From the NCBI RefSeq assembly GCF_003711395.1, contig NZ_PJRJ01000007.1, positions 46,788-110,787 on the forward strand: a DNA stretch of 64,000 nt, read 5' to 3'. This DNA is from Acinetobacter sp. B51(2017). GTDB taxonomy: Bacteria; Pseudomonadota; Gammaproteobacteria; Pseudomonadales; Moraxellaceae. Below the pieces are notes generated by a model. That model worked only from the letters and a program-made list of their open reading frames with translations. It had not been told where the DNA came from and ran no database searches. Below are positions 10,530-19,871 of this stretch, piece by piece. A program made the translations under genes and the position numbers. Position 1 is the first letter of the stretch; each line of letters starts with the position of its first letter.

Positions 10530-11567
10530 TTATTGTAGTAAGCAGAGGAGATCGTTTTTTAGACGTTCTAATAAGGGTAATTTAAAAGTCCGTAAGTGTC
10601 CACGTAATGCCGATATATCTTGAATTTTTTTATGATGTTGGCGTTGAATCTGCATCAAAGGGTCTTTGCCTAAATAACACAGCATATTTTGGTTGGGGTT
10701 AATATATAACTCACCTTCACGCTGGCGAAAAAACTCAGCGAGTTTTAAGGTCAATGCAGGGGTCATTTTTTTAGCTAATTCTAATGGATTTTCCCCACCA
10801 ATATATAAACGTTGACGAATTTGAATATCACTACTGTGCCATTGTAGGTGATAAGGATAGGGCAGTTTTTTATGTTCGGTACTGGCGGCAAAGGTGGCAA
10901 AGTCATGCTCTAGGTTAAAGACAAATACCCCCCATAAGCTTTGATGGATTTCTTTAGGGCGAATATGTTTAGTGTTTGGGTCGGGGCTGGCAAATTGATT
11001 GACAAAATGATACTCAAAAATTAACACCTGATGGCTTTGACCGTTATCTTCTTGCCAAACACAACTGGCAAAAAATGGAATCTCGTTGCTGACACGACCG
11101 CGATTAAAAATTGGAAATTGTTGTTTGAGTTGTGAAATTAATAAAGTCGGTCTTAACGGGCGCCCTAAAGCTTCGGGAACTTTGTGGTAGTTTAACTGAT
11201 ATCTTTTTGCAATGATGCTGTCTTGCAAATAGACAATCACCTCATCAATTGGACGTTGAGGGGCATATAACAAATAACTTAAAAAGATCAAGCAGCCACC
11301 CACAAAAGCAATGCTTTGGCTAAGTAAGGCATAAGGTTGGAACAATAGCAGCAATAGCAATAGCGTACCCATACCCACCAGCATGAATGCCAAAGCATTA
11401 TCAAATTTTAAGCGTCTAGATGCACCCCATGGATGCAATTGATCGAGAATATCCTGTGCGGAATGGCTATTGCGACCAATCTGCCATAGCCGAGCGAGAT
11501 TGTCCTCTACCTCAGCATTTTGCTTACTGCGTAAATGTAAAATGCGTTGACTGGTCTCGATCGGCAT
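10530..11567 (-). CDS. Membrane protein of unknown function, partner of LemA-like protein
   Basis: 345 residues: a soluble N-terminal segment (1-55), two closely spaced TM helices (about 57-80 and 83-105) and a large cytoplasmic C-terminal domain (about 110-345) with IPFFASCVWQEDNGQ near 168. The arrangement, and adjacency to a LemA gene, resemble DUF3137 proteins, but I cannot confirm that family by eye. The ATG is 9 bases after the queA stop, so it is probably cotranscribed with queA. No strong ribosome site is visible, which fits translational coupling. Confidence 0.6.
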   Translation of the reverse strand: MPIETSQRILHLRSKQNAEVEDNLARLWQIGRNSHSAQDILDQLHPWGASRRLKFDNALAFMLVGMGTLLLLLLLFQPYALLSQSIAFVGGCLIFLSYLLYAPQRPIDEVIVYLQDSIIAKRYQLNYHKVPEALGRPLRPTLLISQLKQQFPIFNRGRVSNEIPFFASCVWQEDNGQSHQVLIFEYHFVNQFASPDPNTKHIRPKEIHQSLWGVFVFNLEHDFATFAASTEHKKLPYPYHLQWHSSDIQIRQRLYIGGENPLELAKKMTPALTLKLAEFFRQREGELYINPNQNMLCYLGKDPLMQIQRQHHKKIQDISALRGHLRTFKLPLLERLKNDLLCLLQ

Positions 11568-11576
11568 GGGTCTTTA

Positions 11577-12614
11577 TTATTTTGCGATGTTATCGATTAA
11601 CATAGCATCACCATAGCTAAAGAAGCGATAGCGATTTGCAACCGCATGTTGGTAGGCACTTAAGATGTTGTCGCGATTAGACAGCGCTGAAACGAGCATT
11701 AATAAGGTGGATTCTGGTAAATGGAAGTTAGTAATTAAACGATCTACCACTTTAAACTCATAACCTGGGTAAATAAAGATTTGCGTATCACCTGTCCATG
11801 CTTTGAGTTCACCGCCATTGGCTTGCGCTGCACTTTCAGTCGCACGCGTTGCAGTCGTACCCACAGCAATGACGTGTTTGCCGCGTGCTTTAGTATCACG
11901 AATCTTTTGCATGGCTTCTTCAGATACTTGGCACCATTCGCTATGCATAATATGGTTTTCAATATCTGTGGTACGCACTGGTAAGAAGGTGCCTGCACCG
12001 ACATGCAAGGTGACAAAAGTGGTTTGAATGCCTTTTTCGGCTAATTTTTGCAGTAATTCTTCATCAAAATGCAAGCTGGCGGTCGGTGCTGCCACACTGG
12101 CAATTTTAGTTGGGTCATTAAACACGGTTTGATAGCGTTCGGTATCAATGGCTTCAGCTTCACGGTTAAAGTAAGGCGGAATAGGCAAGGCACCATATTG
12201 ATCTAACACATCTAAAATGGGCTGTGAAAATTCAACAATAAACAAGTTTTCATGACGACCTTGTACGGTCACTTTGACTTGGTCTGGCCCAATAAAAAGT
12301 TCTGCCCCTGCTTTTGGGGAATTGCTGGCTTTAATATGACAATGCGCAATAAATTGATCTTGCATACGTTCAACCAAGACTTCAACCGCACCGCCAGACG
12401 CACGTTTACCTTTTAGGCGTGCTTTCATGACTTTGGTATCATTTAACACCAATAAGTCACCTAGATTGAGTAGCTCTAAAATGTCGGTAAATTGATGATC
12501 ATGATGCTGACCGTGTTTATCTAAATGTAGTAAACGTGAAGCGCTACGTGTTTCTAAAGGATAACGAGCAATGAGTTCATCAGGGAGATCAAAATTAAAA
12601 TCAGACAGTTGCAT
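11577..12614 (-). CDS. queA: S-adenosylmethionine:tRNA ribosyltransferase-isomerase QueA
   Basis: Transfers and isomerises the ribosyl group of SAM onto preQ1-tRNA to give epoxyqueuosine. Starting at the second ATG (12614, [19 protein letters not shown]) gives 345 residues, the usual start; an ATG three codons upstream (12623) is also possible. Visible family motifs are [16 protein letters not shown] near 75-92, [24 protein letters not shown] in two halves near 202-226, and the C-terminal [16 protein letters not shown]. It heads the minus-strand block that runs through the LemA cassette to tgt. On the minus strand a TATACT lies about 35 bases before the start, a possible -10 element. Confidence 0.96.
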   Translation of the reverse strand: MQLSDFNFDLPDELIARYPLETRSASRLLHLDKHGQHHDHQFTDILELLNLGDLLVLNDTKVMKARLKGKRASGGAVEVLVERMQDQFIAHCHIKASNSPKAGAELFIGPDQVKVTVQGRHENLFIVEFSQPILDVLDQYGALPIPPYFNREAEAIDTERYQTVFNDPTKIASVAAPTASLHFDEELLQKLAEKGIQTTFVTLHVGAGTFLPVRTTDIENHIMHSEWCQVSEEAMQKIRDTKARGKHVIAVGTTATRATESAAQANGGELKAWTGDTQIFIYPGYEFKVVDRLITNFHLPESTLLMLVSALSNRDNILSAYQHAVANRYRFFSYGDAMLIDNIAK

Positions 12615-12743
12615 GTTGAACATAAAGGCTTAAAAAAACTGGCATTAGTATATGCCTTTTTGCTTAAAATGGCAGAAATTGCTGATTTTAACGACAAAAA
12701 AAAGCGATCTGCTTTAATTTTAAACAAAAGCAAAGATAAAGCG

Positions 12744-12771
12744 TTGACAGCTTAGAAAATTAGTTTATTAT
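12744..12771 (+). promoter_or_regulatory. Promoter of tRNA-Leu
   Basis: TTGACA (12744-12749), 16-base spacer, TATTAT (12766-12771), ending 18 bases before the mature tRNA 5' end. Strong consensus-like sigma70 promoter. Confidence 0.85.
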
Positions 12772-12789
12772 GGCCCTCACAACATCTCT

Positions 12790-12876
12790 CCCGAGGTGGT
12801 GAAATTGGTAGACGCGGCGGATTCAAAATCCGCTGTCAGAGATGACGTGTCGGTTCGAGTCCGACCCTCGGGACCA
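12790..12876 (+). tRNA. tRNA-Leu (anticodon CAA)
   Basis: 87-base cloverleaf with acceptor stem CCCGAGG/CCTCGGG, discriminator A and encoded CCA. The anticodon stem GCGGA/TCCGC encloses TTCAAAA, giving anticodon CAA (reads UUG). A long variable arm, typical of class II tRNA-Leu, and the T loop GGTTCGAGTCC are present. Confidence 0.97.
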
Positions 12877-12887
12877 AATTTTGAAGA

Positions 12888-12921
12888 CCCCAAACTGGTA
12901 TTAAAGGTTTGGGGTTTTTTT
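12888..12921 (+). terminator. Terminator of tRNA-Leu
   Basis: CCCCAAAC and GTTTGGGG form the stem around a loop of about 12 bases, followed by seven T. It ends the single-gene tRNA transcript. Confidence 0.85.
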
Positions 12922-13151
12922 ATGTCTGTGTTTAATGTAAATAAAATTTAAAATTTATTTTTATAAGTTTTTGATTCGCTTAATTTTATACCGATTGGTA
13001 AAATAAAACTTATATATTATGTTAAGATTTAGCTGTATTTTGTATGTTTTGTTATTGTCATTTTAATAAAGAGCGTGCTAAATAATGGGGATAAAGAAGC
13101 TAATTTTTTCTTTATATGAGAAATATGAGAAAGAATTACGAGGCTGAGAAT

Positions 13152-14411
13152 ATGGAACTCAAATTATTAGAAATTGGCTCAGAAACTGAGCAGCTCAGTG
13201 CCTGTAAACTATCATTATTACTTGGCGTATTTGGTCAAGATAATCGTATTGCAGATTTTTTAAAGTTTGCGCGTAGTATGCTGCAAACTGATTATGCCAT
13301 TTTGGCGTTTAAAGATGAGCCATATATCTGGTTTTCATCAGATGAGGGCTGCCGCCCGTTTTTATCTGAAGCCGATGCACAGGTCAATGAATTTTTTAAA
13401 GAAAGCGATTTAATCACGCCCGATCACCCGATTTACCCGCAAGCTTCAGCTTATATGCAAAGCTTAGGCATGCATCATCGGCGTATGTTGGCCGTTGACT
13501 TATGTGATCGCGAAGATTCTGTGGGTCATGTGTATTTATTTGATCAAAAAGATACAGCTTTTGATGATAAAAGTATTGTCATTGTGCGCGAGTTTATTCA
13601 AAGCCTCATGGGGCTGATTCGTTTACGTTTAGAAAATGCCGAACTTAAAGAAGAGTTTGAACAACAAGCGGCACTCAATTTTAGTAAAACCAAATTTTTT
13701 CAAATTATTGCACATGACTTACGCGCCCCATTTCATGGTTTATTGGGGTTTTCAGAAATCTTGGCCAAAGAGCGTGACACACTCGATGAAAAGGGCATTC
13801 AAGATATTAGTGATTATGTGTTTGATACTGCGCAGTCGACTTATAATTTATTGGAAAACTTACTCAATTGGGCGATGGCAGAAGGTGGACGTTTTGTCTA
13901 TCACCCGATTAATTTTGCGCTATCACAATCCACTAAAATTGTGACAGATGTATTAGGCAGTTTAGCGGTCAAAAAGAACATTCAACTGATTAATCAAGTT
14001 GAAGAGCAGATAAAGGTATACGCTGATATTAATATGATTACTTCAGTGATTCAGAATTTGGTTTCGAATGCACTGAAATTTACTCATACCGATGGCACAG
14101 GTAAAGTGATTTTACGTGCTGAAATGCAGCAAGAACAAGTTCATATCTATATTCAAGATACTGGCTTAGGCATGACCAAAAATCAAATAGAGACCTTATT
14201 TGAGCCAAAAATCACTTTTAGTCGTCAAGGTACCTTAGGTGAAAAAGGCACGGGTTTAGGTTTGGTGTTGTGTAAGCGCTTTATAGACCTCAACCAAGGG
14301 CAGATTAGTGTGCAGTCTAAAGAAGGTGAAGGCACTGTGTTTAAAGTTACTTTACCCGCTGCTAACAATAGTCATCAAGTGCTAGAGCAGCGGCAAAGTC
14401 AGGTATGCTGA
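13152..14411 (+). CDS. Orphan GAF-type sensor histidine kinase
   Basis: I place the start at the ATG at 13152 (MELKLLEIG), with GAGG eight bases upstream, giving 419 residues; in-frame ATGs at 13116 and 13125 lack a good ribosome site. No TM helix or signal peptide, so probably cytoplasmic. The N-terminal ~150 residues look like a GAF-type sensor domain. A coiled linker (about 150-175) leads to the HisKA motif FFQIIAHDLRAPFHGLLGFSE with phospho-acceptor His187, then the N box NLVSNALKFT and ATP-binding glycine motifs DTGLGM and GEKGTGLGL. No response regulator gene is nearby. It stands between tRNA-Leu and glnE; its signal and partner are unknown. Confidence 0.85.
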   Translation: MELKLLEIGSETEQLSACKLSLLLGVFGQDNRIADFLKFARSMLQTDYAILAFKDEPYIWFSSDEGCRPFLSEADAQVNEFFKESDLITPDHPIYPQASAYMQSLGMHHRRMLAVDLCDREDSVGHVYLFDQKDTAFDDKSIVIVREFIQSLMGLIRLRLENAELKEEFEQQAALNFSKTKFFQIIAHDLRAPFHGLLGFSEILAKERDTLDEKGIQDISDYVFDTAQSTYNLLENLLNWAMAEGGRFVYHPINFALSQSTKIVTDVLGSLAVKKNIQLINQVEEQIKVYADINMITSVIQNLVSNALKFTHTDGTGKVILRAEMQQEQVHIYIQDTGLGMTKNQIETLFEPKITFSRQGTLGEKGTGLGLVLCKRFIDLNQGQISVQSKEGEGTVFKVTLPAANNSHQVLEQRQSQVC

Positions 14412-14480
14412 TAAAAAAGTTTTCTAAAGCCCAAGCTTACTGTTATAACAGATAAAAATAGGGCTTGAGAAGAGTTAGGA

Positions 14481-17243
14481 ATGAATACCGCACAGTTACA
14501 AAAGACTTTACGTGCCAGTCAGTACGCAGAACAAGTGCTTAGCGTGCATCCTGAATTATTACAACAAGATTATGCAACAGATGCATTTTTAACATCTCTA
14601 AGCACGGCGCAAATTTATGCTTATGTGGATCAAGCCCTACATGATGTGACTGATGAAAGTGGTTGGATGCGTCAGATGCGTATTTTGCGCGCGCGCCTTA
14701 TGTTTCGCTGGATTTGGCAAGATGCCAATCAACTCACCGATGTAGTGACACTGACTCGTGAACTGTCTGATTTTGCTGATGCTGCAATTTGTGCCGCCAA
14801 AGATTTTGCTTTAGCACCTTTAGTGGCTAAATATGGTCAACCCATGGGTTATAACGGCAAAGTCCAAGATTTAATTGTCATTGCCATGGGTAAACTCGGT
14901 GCGCAAGAGCTGAATTTATCCAGTGATATCGACCTGATTTTTGCCTTTGATGAACAAGGTGAAACCGAAGGTGGACGTAAATGCATAGATGTGCAGCAGT
15001 TTTGTATTTTATGGGGACAAAAACTCATCTACTTATTGGATCACATCACCGCAGATGGTTTTGTGTTCCGTGTCGATATGCGTCTGCGTCCGTGGGGCGA
15101 TGGTTCAGCACTTGCGATTAGCCATGTCGCGTTAGAGAAATATTTGAGTCAGCATGGACGTGAATGGGAACGTTATGCATGGATTAAAGCGCGTATTGTC
15201 AATCCAAGCCCTGAGGGTGATGAATTATTAGAGATGACGCGCCCATTTGTGTTCCGTAAATACGTCGATTACACCGCCTTTGAAGCCATGCGTGAAATGA
15301 AAGCCATGATTGAACGCGAAGTGGCACGGCGTAATATCGAAGATGATATTAAATTAGGTGCAGGTGGTATTCGTGAAGTTGAATTTATCGTCCAAGTTTT
15401 TCAGCTGATCTATGGTGGTTACCGCCTAGAACTGCAAGATCGCCAGTGTTTAGTCAGCTTAAGTCATTTAGATGATGCTGAATTACTTGATGAACAAGCA
15501 GTTATTGATTTAGAAGACGCGTATTTATTCTTACGCCGTGTTGAACATGCTATTCAGGCTTTAAATGATCAACAAACCCAGTCTTTACCGACAGAACCCG
15601 AACTACGTGCCCGTATTTCAGACACGCTTGGTTTCGCTGATTGGCAAGCATTTTTACAGTGCTTAAATGCCAAACGCGCCAAAGTCATGTATCAATTTGA
15701 ACATCTGATTAAAGAAAAGGATTTAGACAGTTCAGTTGAAAGCATGAGCCAACTCGAACAACGTTTACATGAAGTTTTAGATGAAAACGCGAAGAATTTA
15801 GTACATGAGTTTTGGCATGGACACGCCTTAAAAAAATTACCGGCTAAAGCCATTCAACGCCTTAAAACCTTTTGGCCGCATTTAATTGAAGCGGTGTTGC
15901 AATCTGATAACCCACAAATGGCTTTGGTACGTTTAATGCCTTTGGTGGAATCGGTGATGCGCCGTACCGTATATTTGGTCATGCTGATTGAAAGCAAAGG
16001 TGCTTTGCAGCGTTTAGTGAAAATGGCGACTGTTAGCCCATGGATTTGTGAAGAACTCACGCATTACCCAGTGTTACTGGATGAATTTTTATCTATGGAT
16101 TTTGAATTACCTAAACGCCAAGATTTAGAGGATTCACTGCGTCAGCAATTATTGCGGATTGAGATTGATCAAGTTGAAGATCAAATGCGTGTGCTACGTT
16201 TGTTTAAAAAATCCAATGTATTGACTGTGGCGGCCAGTGACGTGCTTGCTGAAAGCCCACTCATGAAAGTTTCCGATGCCTTAACCGATATTGCCGAAGT
16301 TTCAGTGAAAGCCACTTTGCATTTGGCTTATCAAACGGTCGCTAAAAAACATGGTGATCCACTGGATTTAGAGGGGCAGCGTTGTTCGCTCGATCATATT
16401 GCCTTTAGTGTGATTGGTTATGGCAAAGTCGGTGGCATTGAACTGGGTTATGGGTCTGATTTAGATCTTGTGTTTATTCATGCTATGGATGAACAAGCTG
16501 ATACCAATGGTAAAAAACCCATTAGCGGTTTTGAGTTTGCGATGCGCGTGGCACAAAAATTTATGTCCCTGATGACCACGCAAACCTTAGATGGCCGCGT
16601 CTATGAAATTGACACCCGTTTGCGTCCATCAGGTGAGGCAGGTTTACTGGTCACCAGCTTTAAAGCTTTTGAACAATATCAGTTTAAAAGTGCATGGGTG
16701 TGGGAACATCAAGCTTTAGTGCGGGCTCGTTCAATTGCAGGTGAGGCCAGCCTTTGCCAAAAATTTGAGGAGTTACGTTGCCTTATTTTGACTCAGCCTC
16801 GCGACGAAGCCAATGTTCGTACCGAAGTGCTGAAAATGCGCCAAAAAATGAAACAGCATTTAGGTTCATCAAAAGAGCAACAAAAAGATGGAATTTTTCA
16901 TTTAAAACAGGATGCAGGTGGTATCGTTGATATCGAATTTATGGCACAGTATGCTGTATTAGCATGGAGTGGGTCGAATCCCGATCTCGCCCATTACTCT
17001 GACAACGTACGAATCCTTGAGGATGCCGCAAGAACGGAATGCTTATCCAGCGCCGACGCGACAGCATTGATTCAAGCTTATCTTCGTGAACGAGCCGAGA
17101 GCCATCGTCTAGCACTTGCAAATCAATCCATGCAAGTTTTGGCAGATGATTGGCACGATACCCGAGAGGTCGTTTGCAAGTTATGGCAAAGATTAATTGA
17201 TCCAAGTGCAGTGTTTGCCTTGGATAAAAATGACTGTGTATAA
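14481..17243 (+). CDS. glnE: Bifunctional glutamine synthetase adenylyltransferase/adenylyl-removing enzyme
   Basis: Adjusts glutamine synthetase activity by adding or removing AMP in response to PII and glutamine. The 920-residue protein has the duplicated nucleotidyltransferase layout: an N-terminal adenylyl-removase domain with SSDIDLIFAFDE near 150, a central helical regulatory region, and a C-terminal adenylyltransferase domain with GYGSDLDLVFIHAMDE near 656 and RPSGEAGLLV. ATG preceded by GTTAGGA. The ilvE start follows 18 bases after the stop, so the two share a transcript. Confidence 0.96.
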   Translation: MNTAQLQKTLRASQYAEQVLSVHPELLQQDYATDAFLTSLSTAQIYAYVDQALHDVTDESGWMRQMRILRARLMFRWIWQDANQLTDVVTLTRELSDFADAAICAAKDFALAPLVAKYGQPMGYNGKVQDLIVIAMGKLGAQELNLSSDIDLIFAFDEQGETEGGRKCIDVQQFCILWGQKLIYLLDHITADGFVFRVDMRLRPWGDGSALAISHVALEKYLSQHGREWERYAWIKARIVNPSPEGDELLEMTRPFVFRKYVDYTAFEAMREMKAMIEREVARRNIEDDIKLGAGGIREVEFIVQVFQLIYGGYRLELQDRQCLVSLSHLDDAELLDEQAVIDLEDAYLFLRRVEHAIQALNDQQTQSLPTEPELRARISDTLGFADWQAFLQCLNAKRAKVMYQFEHLIKEKDLDSSVESMSQLEQRLHEVLDENAKNLVHEFWHGHALKKLPAKAIQRLKTFWPHLIEAVLQSDNPQMALVRLMPLVESVMRRTVYLVMLIESKGALQRLVKMATVSPWICEELTHYPVLLDEFLSMDFELPKRQDLEDSLRQQLLRIEIDQVEDQMRVLRLFKKSNVLTVAASDVLAESPLMKVSDALTDIAEVSVKATLHLAYQTVAKKHGDPLDLEGQRCSLDHIAFSVIGYGKVGGIELGYGSDLDLVFIHAMDEQADTNGKKPISGFEFAMRVAQKFMSLMTTQTLDGRVYEIDTRLRPSGEAGLLVTSFKAFEQYQFKSAWVWEHQALVRARSIAGEASLCQKFEELRCLILTQPRDEANVRTEVLKMRQKMKQHLGSSKEQQKDGIFHLKQDAGGIVDIEFMAQYAVLAWSGSNPDLAHYSDNVRILEDAARTECLSSADATALIQAYLRERAESHRLALANQSMQVLADDWHDTREVVCKLWQRLIDPSAVFALDKNDCV

Positions 17244-17261
17244 CAATTTGGAGTGTGTGTC

Positions 17262-18188
17262 ATGAATTTGGCTGATCGTGATGGTTTTATTTGGCAAGAT
17301 GGACAATTAGTTGATTGGCGTGAGGCAAAAACTCACGTACTTACACATACCTTGCATTACAGTATGGGTGTGTTTGAAGGTGTCCGTGCCTATGAAACCC
17401 CAAATGGAACGGCTATTTTCCGTTTAAAAGAACACACTAAGCGTCTTTTGAATTCTGCAAAAATCTATCAAATGAAAGTTCCATTTGATCAAGCAGCATT
17501 AGAGCAAGCTCAAATTGATGTGGTTCGTGAAAATAAATTAGCATCTTGCTACTTACGTCCAATTATCTTTATTGGTTCAGAAAAATTAGGTATTGCTGCA
17601 ACAGACAATACCATTCATGCAGTGGTTGCGGCATGGAGCTGGGGTGCTTACCTTGGTGAAGAAGCGATGGCTAAAGGTATTCGCGTAAAAACTTCATCAT
17701 TTACGCATCACCATCCAAACGTGACCATGTGTAAAGCCAAAGCATCGGGTAACTACACTTTATCGATTCTTGCGCATCAAGAAGTGGCTCACTCAGGTTA
17801 TGACGAAGCAATGTTACTTGATCCACAAGGTTATGTATGCCAAGGTTCAGGCGAAAACGTATTCTTAGTGCGTGATGGCGTGATTCACACCCCTGATATC
17901 GCAGGTGGTGCGCTTGATGGTATTACACGTCAAACCATCATTACGATTGCTAAAGACTTAGGTTACGAAGTTGTAGAACGTCGTATCACGCGTGATGAAT
18001 TCTACATTGCTGATGAAGCATTCTTCACAGGTACAGCGGCAGAAGTAACACCAATTCGTGAATACGATGACCGTCAAATTGGTGAAGGTGTACGTGGTCC
18101 AATCACAACTCAAATTCAAAAAGCATACTTTGATGCAGTACAAGGTAAAGATCCTAAATATGCACACTGGTTAACTTACGTAAAATAA
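17262..18188 (+). CDS. ilvE: Branched-chain amino acid aminotransferase IlvE
   Basis: PLP-dependent transaminase for the last step of Leu/Ile/Val synthesis. I use the ATG at 17262 (MNLADRDGFIWQDG; 308 residues) because TTGGAG lies just upstream; a GTG three codons earlier overlaps that site. The PLP lysine is in CKAKASGNYTLS near residue 160, and GSGENVFLV and GGALDGITRQT complete the fold-type IV signature. The strong terminator downstream ends the glnE-ilvE transcript. This gene is the left boundary of the LOS outer-core-type locus in Acinetobacter. Confidence 0.97.
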   Translation: MNLADRDGFIWQDGQLVDWREAKTHVLTHTLHYSMGVFEGVRAYETPNGTAIFRLKEHTKRLLNSAKIYQMKVPFDQAALEQAQIDVVRENKLASCYLRPIIFIGSEKLGIAATDNTIHAVVAAWSWGAYLGEEAMAKGIRVKTSSFTHHHPNVTMCKAKASGNYTLSILAHQEVAHSGYDEAMLLDPQGYVCQGSGENVFLVRDGVIHTPDIAGGALDGITRQTIITIAKDLGYEVVERRITRDEFYIADEAFFTGTAAEVTPIREYDDRQIGEGVRGPITTQIQKAYFDAVQGKDPKYAHWLTYVK

Positions 18189-18207
18189 GTCAATCGGGTA
18201 GTATGAG

Positions 18208-18235
18208 AGGCGAAACGAAAGTTTCGCCTTTTTTA
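18208..18235 (+). terminator. Terminator after ilvE
   Basis: Stem AGGCGAAAC/GTTTCGCCT closed by a GAAA tetraloop and followed by a T run. It insulates glnE-ilvE from the LOS-type cluster. Confidence 0.92.
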
Positions 18236-18258
18236 TTGTGGTTGAAGTAGGTTGATAC

Positions 18259-19143
18259 ATGCATATTGTTTATGTGACAGATGGAAAAGCAGGGCATCGT
18301 TCGCAGGCTTTGGGTTTATATAAAGCTATGCAGCGTTTAAGCACGCAGCAAGTGACCTTTGAAGAGGTGGCTGCTGAATCTCTATCTGCGTTTAACTTAT
18401 TTTTAGCGCGTGGCAATCAGCAGCATCCATTGATCCAACAAACACCTGATTATATTTTTAGTGTGGGGAGTCAGACTCAACTTAAAGCGCTGCTTTTGGG
18501 GCAAGTTTTTCCAAAAGCCAAGACTTTGGTGTTGATGAAGCCCAAGTTTCCTTTGGCATGGTTTGACTATGTGGTTGTGCCAAAACACGATGGAATTACG
18601 GCAGAAAACAACGTGATTGTGACAGAAGGAGCTTTAAACCCGATTGTGAATGAAAAGCGCCATCAATCTAAACGGATTTTAATTGCTTTGGGTGGTGACT
18701 CTAAACGTCACAAATGGAACGACGCCAAGGTTTTAGCAGCCATTGAAAAAATTGTACAAGACAACAAAAAATCGGACATTATTTTAACCACCTCACGCCG
18801 CACCCCAAAACAATTCTTAACCCAACTCAACACACACAGCTTTGCAGCAAAATTACAGATTTTCCCTGTCGAAGATACGCCACAAGGCTGGATTTTTGAA
18901 CAGATGCAATTGGCTGAAGCGGTTTGGGTCACAGAAGACAGCGTTTCCATGATTTATGAAGCCTTAACAGCAGGCTGTAAGGTGGGATTAATTGCCATTG
19001 ATCGTTTAAAACAAGACCGGATTACACAATCAGTTGATTTTTTATTGCAACAAAAACAGGTCAGTCAGGTCACCTCAAGCCTGCATTTGCCAAAAGCCGC
19101 TCAATTTAAAGAAGCAGATCGTGTGGCAGCCATCTTGTTATGA
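18259..19143 (+). CDS. ELM1/GtrOC1 family putative glycosyltransferase
   Basis: 294-residue cytosolic protein with a GT-B-like two-domain pattern: N-terminal MHIVYVTDGKAGHRSQALGL, a middle GGDSKRHKW segment near 147, and EDSVSMIYEALTAGCKVGL near 224-242 in the nucleotide-sugar-binding half. This matches the 'mitochondrial fission ELM1-like' family, named GtrOC1 when found first in the Acinetobacter LOS outer-core locus. Its position directly after ilvE is the canonical place for that gene. It presumably adds a core sugar to LOS; the sugar cannot be predicted. GTAGG precedes the ATG. Confidence 0.8.
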   Translation: MHIVYVTDGKAGHRSQALGLYKAMQRLSTQQVTFEEVAAESLSAFNLFLARGNQQHPLIQQTPDYIFSVGSQTQLKALLLGQVFPKAKTLVLMKPKFPLAWFDYVVVPKHDGITAENNVIVTEGALNPIVNEKRHQSKRILIALGGDSKRHKWNDAKVLAAIEKIVQDNKKSDIILTTSRRTPKQFLTQLNTHSFAAKLQIFPVEDTPQGWIFEQMQLAEAVWVTEDSVSMIYEALTAGCKVGLIAIDRLKQDRITQSVDFLLQQKQVSQVTSSLHLPKAAQFKEADRVAAILL

Positions 19144-19150
19144 AAATCCA

Positions 19151-19178
19151 TTTTTCCAAGGCTGCATTGTCTTATAAT
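19151..19178 (+). promoter_or_regulatory. Possible internal promoter in the LOS-type cluster
   Basis: A perfect TATAAT (19173-19178) lies 30 bases before the YrbL-like start, with a weak TTTTTC (19151-19156) 16 bases upstream as -35. The good -10 and 65-base gap suggest a second transcription start, but the -35 is poor. Confidence 0.35.
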
Positions 19179-19208
19179 GCGCAAGTCGTATAAAAGTTAG
19201 GTTAAATA

Positions 19209-19871
19209 ATGGCAGAGCAACAAGTGCAGTGGTCAGCTGCAGATGTGATTGGTAAAGGTGCAAACCGTATTTGTGTACGCGATGTACAAGACCCTGCCAT
19301 ATGCCTCAAAATTGATTTACCTAAGCATCAGCGTAGCGTCAAAAATTTTCGCCAACGTATTCGCCGTGAATTGAGTGATCGCTTGAGTCTATTTAATGAA
19401 AATTATATCGAGTGGCAGGCCTATCAAAGTCTAGTCCAGCGTTTAGGTCACGACATTCTTGATCCTTATATGGCGCGTTGTATTAGTTTAGATGCCAGTG
19501 CCCAAGGCTTAATACTACGCTGTGAATTGGTACAAAGTGCCGATGGTCAAGTTGCAAAAAGCTTATTTCATTATATGCAGCATCCAGATGAGATGAACCC
19601 TGATGCGTTATGTGCAGCGCTCGATCAGTTCCAAGCTTGGTTGATTAAATATAATATTCCACTGTTTGATTTAAACTCAGGTAATTTAGTGGTGCAACGC
19701 CAAGGGCAACAGTTACAGCTCAAATGTATTGATGTAAAGTCGGTACTGCGTAGTAAAGAAATTATTCCAGTGTCTTATTGGTTTAAAAAGCTGATGCATA
19801 ACAAGATTAAACGCCGTATTGCACGCTTAAAAGTTTTGATTCAACGTCATATTCAGAAGAAAGCCCCATGA
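19209..19871 (+). CDS. YrbL-like/LPS-core-kinase-like protein
   Basis: 220-residue basic protein with a kinase-like pattern: an N-terminal GKGANRICVRDVQDPAICLKID segment in two strands (glycine loop and Lys near 38), and LFDLNSGNLVV near 155-166, which resembles the catalytic loop D-x-x-x-x-N of small-molecule/lipid kinases. This fits the YrbL (PhoP-regulated) family, related to LPS core heptose kinases such as WaaP and InaA. The position between two glycosyltransferases suggests a role in LOS core modification, possibly phosphorylation. Its stop overlaps the next start (ATGA), so the two are translationally coupled. Function is inferred. Confidence 0.65.
   Translation: MAEQQVQWSAADVIGKGANRICVRDVQDPAICLKIDLPKHQRSVKNFRQRIRRELSDRLSLFNENYIEWQAYQSLVQRLGHDILDPYMARCISLDASAQGLILRCELVQSADGQVAKSLFHYMQHPDEMNPDALCAALDQFQAWLIKYNIPLFDLNSGNLVVQRQGQQLQLKCIDVKSVLRSKEIIPVSYWFKKLMHNKIKRRIARLKVLIQRHIQKKAP

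Noticed and set aside
14430..14470. CTGTTATAACAG palindrome nested between AAGCCC and GGGCTT before glnE
   Set aside because: Could be a hairpin, but without a T tract or known operator match it is not called.
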